Shown here piece by piece: positions 10,128-18,851 of a stretch of DNA of 64,000 bases (positions are counted from its first letter, which is position 1; each line of letters opens with the position of its first letter). The stretch lies in contig MU385876.1 in assembly GCA_022497145.1 (NCBI GenBank), forward strand, positions 1 through 64,000, read 5' to 3'. The notes beneath the pieces are model-generated. The model had not been told where the DNA came from and made no database searches. It saw only the letters and a program-made list of their open reading frames with translations. The DNA comes from Rostrohypoxylon terebratum. Lineage: Eukaryota; Ascomycota; Sordariomycetes; Xylariales; Hypoxylaceae. Both the position numbers and the translations under genes were made by a program.

Positions 10128-11684
10128 CTATAGTACAATCAACAAGGCCGAAGTAGCATTGACGCGAACCGTCATATCTGAACCCTTGAGATCAAGCACG
10201 CGGCTATCATTCCTCACCTGCTTGCCAATCCCATTGCTTTCTTTCGTCCACTCGAGTCCCGCGTACGTCAACTCATCTTTGGCCAATGCGCCGCCAGGGG
10301 CGGTAAGATGGTGTACCTTGGCCTGCTTGGAAGTCCCCGGCAACCCCTTCAGCGTGAAATCTACGTGGCTTCGCGTTCCGTTCTGCGTAGTCCAGAGATT
10401 GAGGTTGAGAAGTGCTATGCGAGCCAGCTTGCCCGACTCGTAGGCTCCGTAGGCGATAAGTGTACCATCTGAATCGTCGCTGACGTCGAGCTTAGCTACC
10501 TGCGTGTTTCCGCCTTTGCTGATGAAGTCGGCGACGAAGGGCTGGGAGTAGAAGTTGGCGCTGACAGTGGCGGGACCAGCTTTGCTTTCAACTGCGCGCC
10601 ACATGTTGAGGCTTGCCGTCAAGATCTGTTGCCAGTTGACACGGTTCACCCCTACCGTCATGCAGTAGAGCTGGAAATCGACGGCCCACAGAGCGGTAGC
10701 TAGGTTGCTGTCCAGCGTCGGGCCACCTTTCTTTCCGCCGATATTGTAACCGGCCTCCGTGATCGCGAAGTCAACATCCGCGTGGTTTTTCTGGAGGTAT
10801 TCGATATGGGGGGTGTAGTTCTTCATCTTGTTCACCGTGGTGCTGTGGCGTACCCAACCTTGCAGATCACTCAACGTTTTGGGGCCGAAGCCTTGATAGT
10901 AGTGGAAAGCCACTTGTTTGATACTAGAAGCAACTTTGCTTAGTCCATTCTCGAATAAGTCCTGCGCCGTAAGACCGGTCGAATCGCCGAAAGCTGCGTC
11001 AAGTACTTGGAATTTCTTTGGGCCACTTAGGGACGGGATGCTTTTCTTCAACTCATCCTGAAGGTTGGTGTACCTCTTGACATATTCAGCGGCGTGGCCA
11101 GTCTTGATCCAACTATAGAAGTTGGGTTCGTTTCCGATCTCTAAGGCGTAGAGGTTTTCGTTGCCGATGTGCTTCATTCCCGCTTTCGCCCACGCTAAGG
11201 TATTGCTATGAGTTGTATTTAAAAAGGGTACCATAAATATGAACTTCGCGCCAGGCCAGTTGTCAAAGGCCTTGAAGAAAGATGGGCCAACCGTAACGCC
11301 ACCATCCATTTGAGGGCCGAACTTTGTTGCCGGGAAGTTTGTGGGACTTTTTTGACATGGATTGTAGCGGCCGTGGTCTCCTGATGTTCCGCCTACACGA
11401 AGAATAGGCGTTCCGCCGGTCCGACTGAAGATGGAGTTGACCATATTCTGCGAGAAACTGTTCGGTTTCCCCTCTGCATCGAACGAATAGTTGTAGAAGG
11501 ATGACTCTTCGAAAGCAAAACCAGTAAACGAAGGGTCGATTTTTTTCGAGAGATCAGAAGGGGGAGTTGCCTGTATGGTAATCGTGCGAGTGTTCTGCTG
11601 GCATGACCCTTGAGCAGCGACAGCCAAAATCGCTGCAACAACAGCCATAGTATTGAAGCACGGAGTCATGGTCGCGATGATCAT
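10128..11684 (-). CDS. Secreted GH79 beta-glucuronidase-like glycoside hydrolase
   Basis: This is a single-exon gene of 518 residues. The N-terminus is a signal peptide (hydrophobic core AVVAAILAVAA; cleavage probably near 27-29); the second Met at residue 6 would also serve. The catalytic (beta/alpha)8 barrel contains ALEIGNEPNFYSW with the acid/base Glu186, and FAITEAGYNIGG with the nucleophile Glu310. A C-terminal beta-sandwich (about 385-518) completes the GH79 architecture. Fungal GH79 enzymes remove glucuronic acid or 4-O-methyl-glucuronic acid from arabinogalactan or related plant glycans. Several N-x-S/T sites fit secretion. The gene stands alone between AT-rich spacers, and nothing suggests a break. 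Confidence 0.93.
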   Translation of the reverse strand: MIIATMTPCFNTMAVVAAILAVAAQGSCQQNTRTITIQATPPSDLSKKIDPSFTGFAFEESSFYNYSFDAEGKPNSFSQNMVNSIFSRTGGTPILRVGGTSGDHGRYNPCQKSPTNFPATKFGPQMDGGVTVGPSFFKAFDNWPGAKFIFMVPFLNTTHSNTLAWAKAGMKHIGNENLYALEIGNEPNFYSWIKTGHAAEYVKRYTNLQDELKKSIPSLSGPKKFQVLDAAFGDSTGLTAQDLFENGLSKVASSIKQVAFHYYQGFGPKTLSDLQGWVRHSTTVNKMKNYTPHIEYLQKNHADVDFAITEAGYNIGGKKGGPTLDSNLATALWAVDFQLYCMTVGVNRVNWQQILTASLNMWRAVESKAGPATVSANFYSQPFVADFISKGGNTQVAKLDVSDDSDGTLIAYGAYESGKLARIALLNLNLWTTQNGTRSHVDFTLKGLPGTSKQAKVHHLTAPGGALAKDELTYAGLEWTKESNGIGKQVRNDSRVLDLKGSDMTVRVNATSALLIVL

Positions 11685-13170
11685 ACACTTGATTGAAAAA
11701 TAACGGAGTTCAATTTGCAGAAAACTCCAGACGTCATCTCACTAAAAAGTCCGATATATATATCAGTAGTAAAAGGGTGTTACACCTAAGTGTGAGATAC
11801 AACTGTCTAAAATACAACCTCGCTGCCTAAATCTCGATGGGATTTCACGGTCGTGCTTATCCCGGTAGATCGGGCGGACGATACGAAGTTGTGACGATCC
11901 CTAATGTAGATGACATCCTGCAAGTTGATTCCTTTCAATTAGATTGACCTCAAGGGCTACCTGGCCAGCCTGCACTCAGCCTTGATTGACGTCGCCCATG
12001 GAGTTATGGATATATTTATCCTCTGCCACCTAGGTAGTAAGCATACGACCCATGTGTCCAGATTGCCGGATTGAGAGCTGAACTATCCCCTGTCATACCC
12101 ATTTAGGTAAGATGCACATATCATGACAGCTGATGGTTGCTTCTTGGATAATACAGGGAATGGTTTAGCATACTGCAATATGTACATAGCTACCGGCTAA
12201 GCCTTGTAGTTATTAGTTTGTTATTATATACTATATACTGGTAGTATGATCACGATACCTAAACAACTCCCCCAACTTAACAAACCGCATTTTAAAAACA
12301 TACTTAAATGTATATGATAAACTACCTACATATACTCTATTAAAGATATCCATAATAATATAACCCTCGTTATATCTAATAATATTGTGAGATTTCCGTC
12401 TGTTTGAGCGCTTTAGTACATACCGATATACGTCATATTAAATCACGCTCATCGTATCTCCTTCACGGTATAGGTAGGTACTGCTGACTCAATTACATCC
12501 AAAATTGAGTACTCTTAACTCGCCAGAAACGAGCTTTTATGAAACAAGATCACTATCGAGAGAGATGAACACAAAAACTCCGAGAAATATTTTGTCTTTT
12601 GTCTTAAAGATTGCCCAATCTTGGAAAATCCACAGATTCCTAGGTATGAAAATTGCTTTTGCCGTTATGGAGCTGAAAAGATCAGCGCTACCTAAGGGTG
12701 TCCTCTATATCTTGGGACGTTTGTAACTCGTAGGTATCTAGGTAATTACTCGCTCCAGCAGATAATATACCTTGAATGAATTATAATACTTCACTTCAGA
12801 CTTCTAATGGAATCTTTCCACGATTGATCCAAGTGAATCATATGGGTTCAGTTGCTGATATATATTGACTTAAACATGATATAGATCGGAATCCTCAAGT
12901 CGGATGATCGGTATGCTAAAAGCATCGAAGGTATCGTATTCAACTAAACACAAGTCGAGAGCTAGAGTAGTACATAGCTAAGTGCAGATAAGCAACAAGT
13001 TTGAACTCGAATTACTTGCTTTTCGTGAGTCATTGAAACCTCAAATTTTATATTAATCAAGCCTCTTCGTTAGGAGTTAATGAAACCGGACAGGTCCGCG
13101 GTACATTGATTCGAACATCATTGGTGCTTCAGGGATCATGAAATAGTAAGGAGTTATACTCATGTTGTGA
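11685..13170. other. AT-rich spacer upstream of GH79 and of the small secreted gene
   Basis: About 1.5 kb separates the divergent GH79 gene and the cysteine-rich protein gene. It is very AT-rich at 12190-12420, with many TATA/ATATA runs. The 73-codon frame at 12505-12726 has no signal peptide or family motif and is probably chance. I see no RNA gene. Confidence 0.45.
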
Positions 13171-13401
13171 GTGCTATATAAGGACGGCAACGTCTATAAA
13201 GTCTTGCTCTGGTTCCCCTTCTCTCGTCTCCCTCGAAACAACTATGATACCCACAACAACACAATTTGACTTCAACAAATAAACCATACTGCGGCTATCA
13301 TAACTTCCCAGGTTGATTATGTAAGCCTTAATGGCTAAATTACCTCGTCGAATATTATACTAATAACCTCGTAGAAAATATATCTTCACAGTCCATACGC
13401 T
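13171..13401 (+). promoter_or_regulatory. Core promoter, leader and 5' UTR intron of the cysteine-rich gene
   Basis: A TATA box (CTATATAAGG) lies at about 13174-13183, followed by a pyrimidine-rich stretch that could hold the start site. A 54-nt intron is likely in the 5' UTR at 13321-13374. It has donor GTAAGC, a perfect TACTAA branch site and acceptor GTAG, and the ATG lies 27 nt further on. These signs support that the short reading frame at 13402 is a real gene. Confidence 0.6.
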
Positions 13402-13737
13402 ATGAGATTCGACGTTTCCGCCATCCTACTTGCGGTCTACGCAGGCAATGTACTATCGAAGCAGCCTCTAGATCAGCACCATGCCAAAAGGGAAGGATTA
13501 CTGGGGCGTGGAGTGATCTTTCCCTCTAATATCACGGTACAGGAAGCCATCTGTGCTCATCCGGTTCCATACGGCTGCCATGGTGGCTTTTGTTTCCAGC
13601 TGTGCGCGGATGCTACGTATTGTTGGATGAGGGAACATGGCAGAAAAAGACCAGGTAGAAATTGTGCTGGCGATTGCGGAAACAACACCTGTGGTTGCTT
13701 CAGTTGTGCAACCCTAAATGGAACCACCCATGGATAG
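13402..13737 (+). CDS. Small secreted cysteine-rich protein
   Basis: The product is 111 residues. A signal peptide covers about 1-20 (core VSAILLAVYAGNVLS). A Lys-Arg at 29-30 is a possible Kex2 processing site, which would leave a mature peptide of about 81 residues. All ten cysteines fall between 51 and 102, at 51, 59, 64, 68, 74, 88, 92, 97, 99 and 102. That predicts up to five disulfides in a compact fold. The tail contains NNT and NGT glycosylation sequons. Such proteins in plant-associated fungi are often effectors or antimicrobial peptides. I recognise no named family, so the role is inference only. A TATA box and a likely 5' UTR intron precede it. Confidence 0.8.
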   Translation: MRFDVSAILLAVYAGNVLSKQPLDQHHAKREGLLGRGVIFPSNITVQEAICAHPVPYGCHGGFCFQLCADATYCWMREHGRKRPGRNCAGDCGNNTCGCFSCATLNGTTHG

Positions 13738-15331
13738 GAGTAACTCCTTAATTCCTAAGGGTGCCGATATAATACACAAGCTGGCAGAATTCTGACAACG
13801 CCAACGCTTCCCTCTACCTTACTCCACATCCACTCCTTTGACATCAACAATAACACAGCATGGGCGAGAATCACTTATACGGTCTATCATTAAGGAGGGA
13901 CTATGGTAGAAAAAGGTCTGGGATTTTGGGGCTATTATGTGCTAGGTATTACCAAACAGGTCAACATACATGATAAAGATCTGTTGTTTAGTTCAGCTAG
14001 GCGTGGATAGATTGGGTTCACTTCACCTTCAGACAGCGCCTTTCGTTGTCAATATATCTTACCATTTTTATCTCACAGCAACATTTCTGGCTCTCTTCTA
14101 GGTTAATGCGTTTACTGCCTCTGGAATACAAACATGGTCTGTACCCCAGGGGTAAATCACCTTGACCACTTAACCATATATTGTTCTCCCTGCCTAAGCA
14201 ATTCTAGGTACAGATGAAATATCAATTCGAAAATCTGGGAACATCTAGGTATAGACACAGTGGCGTGAACAATTTAGTTAGCATATCTTATAATACGACT
14301 AACCTTGTGAAAGCGTTGACTTGCGTAGTAAAAATGTTTGAAGCAACAAAGGCTTGTCTACATTCATTTTTCTCCAACAGAGGTGCTGAATAGTTTTGTA
14401 CGCCGTAGCTGCACGTACACCTCTCTTTAGATAAGTGATTGCTCATAGTACTTACGTTCATCTTCGTGTGAATGACATCCAGTGATTGAGAACGACTAGG
14501 CACCTAGTATCATATTCAACAAAGGGAAATAGACGGTTTCCCAGGTTAAGAAAGGGAACTGTCGTGCCAGGATGTGTAGACAATCGTCCAGAATTACTAC
14601 AACCCCTTTATCTTATTAAAAATACGACGTGAATCTCTAAATCTATTTCAACTAAGCTTCTAGTCAGCCCCTTTGGTGGAATAGATATTTGAATGATTCC
14701 GTAGTGGCTTGCAAACTTTACATTCATTGTCTGAAATAACAGCACGATACCCCTGAACACTCACCAGCTATGAGGCTTGACGGAAACAGGTAGCTGATAC
14801 CCCAGATTGTCCGGTATATGAAGGCGTCGGCGCCTCGAAGCCAGTATTGGAATTTGCAATTGGTAGTTCCCGCCTCCTGTAGGCCTTTGCTCATGCTTCA
14901 TTGCCCATAAAAGTCGAGGGTCCCTCATTCCCTTTTCCCATTGCCCATCTTGTAAACCCCAAGTCTCTTAAACTTCCAACATTTACCACTTTCCCCCACG
15001 TTTGACTCTTTTCCCTCTCAAGGTCAATCTCAATTCCACCCTCAACCTTGCCACGCTATCTCCTTCCACCCATGGTCACCAAGTTTCTTCTGCAACTCTT
15101 AATTGTTATTGTCACCCGGCAATTTATTTACAATCTCATTTCAGAGTCGCCGCTATAGGTAACGCAAGAGGCATCATCAGAACCATTTTCCCACATCACC
15201 TAGTGATTCATCATAACACACACAACCTACTCCCCTACTCCTTCGTCCCCGCCGTAATACTTCTACGCTGGGATCAAATCAACGATTGTTATTCAACCAT
15301 CGAATACTTGAACGTCGATATCACTGACAAG
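13738..15331. other. Spacer and 5' leader of the RBR gene
   Basis: About 1.6 kb with no recognisable gene. The right part (about 14890-15331) has a CATAAAAG box at about 14906, CT-rich tracts and no protein-like sequence. It is probably the promoter and long 5' UTR of the downstream ubiquitin ligase, although its frame happens to be open from 15002. Confidence 0.5.
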
Positions 15332-16269
15332 ATGAACAACCGAGGAGCCCGTTACCCTCTTCTGGGAGATGAGGATCGAGTCGGCAATTGGCGCCCCGAG
15401 GACCTCAGCCTGAAAATCTCCGCCGAGGCGCGCAGCAAGATGGTCCGATGCTCGGTCTGCAGCGATGATGTTCCTGAAGTAGAGTCCGCCCTGCTAGAGT
15501 GTGGTCACATTCATTGCACCAACTGCGTCACGTCCAACGCCCACGATTCCCTTCACTTCAAGCCTTTCATGCCTGCCAAGTGTTGCAAGGTGATTCTCGT
15601 CGAAGTCTTGGTTTCCTGCAAGGTCTTCTCCAAGAACGAAATGCTGAAGTATGTTGATCTCGTGGAAGAGCATACTACCCCCGGCCCTAAGCTCTACTGT
15701 TATGACACCAACTGCAATGCCTTCATTCCTAGCGACCAGCACCGACTTCGCGTTGGAGAGTGCCTCGAGTGTGGCAAGAACACTGTAAGTAGCATTCCGA
15801 GTTATTTCTTCCTCTACCTTGTACTACTTCTCTGCTCCTACGAGACAGACCAAATATGCCAATTCCCTCTCAAAAGATACAATCACTAACTGTTGTCGCC
15901 GTAGTGCAAGTCCTGCGGCAAGAAATCCCACTTCGCCGCCTGCGATCCCGAGCATCTCCATGCAGCCCAGGACAACGAGGCTTTAATAAAGAAGTTGGCA
16001 AGTGACCGCGGTTGGAGGCAATGCCCCAACTGCGATACGCTCATCGAGAAGAACGAAGGCTGCGGGCACATGCTGCAAGTTACCCCCTTTTTTCGTTAAC
16101 CTAGTAATCCACGTAATAGAGAAACGAAATAACTAATGCTTTCCAACACTATAGGTGCTACTGTGGGCAAAGGTTTTGTTACCGCTGCGGCCTGCCTCTG
16201 GGCATGGGTAGGGACGGATGGGCCCACGACCGGCGAGATTGCCCTCACAGAGAAGGCGCGATGTTTTAA
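15332..16269 (+). CDS. RBR-type (RING-IBR-RING) E3 ubiquitin ligase, three exons
   Basis: The spliced product is 245 residues. Exons are 15332-15784, 15905-16074 and 16155-16269. RING1 starts at Cys40 (CSVC, then CGHIHCTNC). An IBR-like Cys pattern follows (YCYDTNC, CLECGKNTCKSCGKKSHFAAC). RING2 is CPNCDTLIEKNEGCGHMLCYCGQRFCYRCG, where Cys204 in EGCGHM aligns with the catalytic cysteine of parkin-type ligases. The second intron has a GC donor (CT|GCAAGT) with an AG acceptor; no GT donor gives a frame that keeps the RING2 cysteines. The frame is open upstream to 15002, but that part looks like 5' UTR. Fungi carry many fast-changing copies of this family, and substrates are unknown. Confidence 0.85.
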
Positions 16270-17710
16270 GACCGCCTCACCCAAACTAGGGTCCTAGACT
16301 ATCGCCTCGATGAAGCAGACTCGGACTTTCACTTGCATGAAGTTATGAACAACGGGAGTAGTAGTGAAAGGGTCCAATCCCTATACGAAGCACAAGGTGA
16401 AGAGACGATTAGAATCGCATGTTGAAATGTAGTTTCAGGAACTACAGTTCGCATGACGTTTCGCAGACTCGGTTTCTTTCCTATGTTTGTTTCAGATCAT
16501 ACGGACATTACACAATCATGGGACACGGTATTTCGGTTGACTCTGACCTGGCCACTTGAGGCAATTGTGTTACTAGGTAGCTTTACCGGCAAATAACACC
16601 ATCGGGAAATTCACCCCTATATCTTTGCGCTTAAACGGTCAAGAATCAGTGACTTTAATTTCAGAGAGTAGTGATGGCGCAGTGATGGTGTAGTGATGGT
16701 GTAAAAATGAAGACTTTAGTGAATACTTGCCGATTTAGGCAGTCTACCCAAATCTCATTCGCTGATTTAGCATCTGCCGTAGCACCCTGAAATTCCGTAT
16801 TTAAACTCTGTTCTTAGGGTGCGACGGGTCGCTTGCCAGGGCTACATCAGCCACTAGGGGCTGCCCGGCCTAAGGTTCCTAGCGCACTTAGATCCCACTC
16901 CAGCTCGCTATAATCCTGTCCAGGCTGCCAGGTACGCCTATAGACAGCCCTGGAGATGCAATTAACAGCTGCCTTCGAAGGTTTATAGGGCGTCCTTACC
17001 TATCGCCTCGTATTTCCTGGCACACACAGAGCACTCAAATTCCACAGGATGTTTAATCTCTCAGCCTCCCAGCCCAGCGAGGATGATACGCGTCACGTCC
17101 GGTAACACGACAATACCTATGGTGTTCTAATTATTAGGAATCTATACGCCAACGTATCGTAACGAATGAAACCGTAACCGCCAAAGAGCGTCGCATCGAC
17201 GTTGACGAAAATATCGCGATCGTAGCTAAATTAGTGCCTACAGGCAGCAGTAATGCAAGGCGCGCAAGCTCCTGGATCTAGACCGCACGTACCTAGGCAT
17301 GTTCATAGTTGCAGTTTGAGGTTGCTGTAATGTCCGTGTGATAGGTCAGCTTTAGATTTTTGGGAAATCAAATGGATCGAAGGATCAAGATCGGACTGCG
17401 ACGTAGGATACCTAGGATGGACACCATTTATTTTTAGGTGATAATTGAAGACAAACAACTTGGAGGCAACCTTAAGCCCCTAAAAAGGTTCGTGAAACAC
17501 TATCGATAGTGAGTCAGCAGACACATAAGGTTGGGCTTAGGGTTCGGGCAAAAGATTGGGGTTAGGGTAGAATCCTGACTTGGCCTGGGGTTGGGGTTAG
17601 GGTTGATACAAGTTTCCTCCAAGGTTGTCTTGATTGATTACCGAATCTCAGACCATATTACTTCAACTTCACCTCTACATCTGATTGCGATGAAGTTTTC
17701 CTTGTTAGTA
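16270..17710. other. Gene-free stretch with possible decayed coding remnants
   Basis: About 1.4 kb with no intact gene. A short tandem repeat of AGTGATGGTGT-like units lies at about 16670-16704. The block at 16820-17300 is richer in GC and CpG than its flanks, and a plus-strand frame near 17160-17280 has amino-acid composition like a real protein but is closed on both sides. It may be a fragment of an old gene or element. Telomere-like TTAGGG motifs follow at about 17526-17606. Confidence 0.4.
17526..17606. repeat. Degenerate telomere-like motifs, TTAGGG orientation
   Basis: Four or so pieces such as GGCTTAGGGTTCGGG, GGGGTTAGGGTAG and GGGGTTGGGGTTAGGGTTG occur within 80 bp. They run in the opposite orientation to the tracts at 2331 and 9695, and they lie about 100 bp from the inverted-repeat element at 17711. 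Confidence 0.6.
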
Positions 17711-18419
17711 TTTCGAAAGAGTTTTACTATTTCAATAGTAGTGCATTTCAATAGTGTGGCTCGAACTAAGAGACGCGGTTTCTGATTGGTTAAAAAGGTT
17801 ATCGATAGACTAGTGCTTACAGCCACAGTACCTTAATCTACATACAAATTTAGCTGCAGTTTCATGTACCCCCTCCACACCTTGAACCTTTTCTACCCCA
17901 CACTCTATCATGTACTGAGCAACTTCCAATCTATAATAACTTCTTCAATAAGCCCTTCAAAGCCTTCAAACTTCATAATCGAGTTAATTACGTCACCGTG
18001 ATTCTAGTAGTTTTGATTGCATCACTATCAGGTCTTTGAAAAAAGAGTTACGTAAGTGGGAAGCTCGATGAGTACTAAACGCTGGATTCCTTGGTAGATG
18101 TAGATCACGTGCCTCTTAAATTGATTACCGACTTTCCGGCCCAACAAAAGTAGCAATAACCTCCTTTCAAATCCATGCAACGCTTTAGAAATTAAATGTG
18201 TTGATCTTGAAAATGAGATCTATAATATAAGCCAGGTTACGGATCTTTGCAACATATATATCAAAAGTTATTCAAGTTGAAAGTGATGGGAGATGTCGAG
18301 CGTTGGTTTAGTGGGGGGCAATCTTATCGATACAGTTTCGACCAATCAGAGACCGCGCTCTCGTTTCGAGCCACACTATTGAAATGCACTACTATTGAAA
18401 TAGTAAAACTCTTTCGAAA
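17711..18419. mobile_element. Possible non-autonomous inverted-repeat element
   Basis: Positions 17711-17765 and 18365-18419 are perfect inverted copies of 55 bp, beginning TTTCGAAAGAGTTTTACTAT. The similarity continues inwards, imperfectly, to about 100 bp per arm (shared GCGGT, CTGATTGGT and ATCGATA blocks). The interior has no coding frame. The arrangement fits a MITE-like DNA element or a fold-back repeat of about 709 bp. I see no clear target-site duplication (left flank ends TTAGTA, right flank begins AGCGAC). The arms could therefore also be two inverted copies of a dispersed repeat. Confidence 0.6.
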
Positions 18420-18851
18420 AGCGACATTGGTCATACTTACCTGACTTACCCACTTAGGCAGTGAAGTGCCTGCCTCGTATCAATGGTTCTTCATAGGAAA
18501 AATCATTCAGCGATGCGATCACAAGTCCTAAATCCTCAGGAGTTCATTAAACTTGTTTGTAAGGTTCATTTGCATTATTCTGACATTATCATCTAACGAC
18601 CGGGTGTCAAACATGGAATCTAATCCAGACCCTCCTATCCAGTCACCGCCCCAGATCCATTATCCGGAAATGAATGTCCCAACGCCGGCGTGAATATTGT
18701 GGCATGAACACTAATAGTGTCGACTTTTATGCAGTCCTTCCATGCAAGTTCCAGCAATTAAAGCAGAAAAACAAAACACACATCTGGCATGATGAGCCTG
18801 AGACGCAAAAGAAATTTGGCTACTTCAGACCTCCATCGCCATTCCATTAGC
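18420..18851. other. Spacer downstream of BIR1
   Basis: About 430 bp between the inverted-repeat element and the stop codon of the minus-strand BIR1 gene. It probably holds the BIR1 3' UTR. I see no other feature. Confidence 0.5.

Noticed and set aside
15002..15331. Upstream extension of the RBR protein by 110 residues
   Set aside because: The translation is rich in Ser, Thr, His and Leu with no conserved motif, and it lies over CT-rich leader sequence. The ATG at 15332 starts the conserved part.
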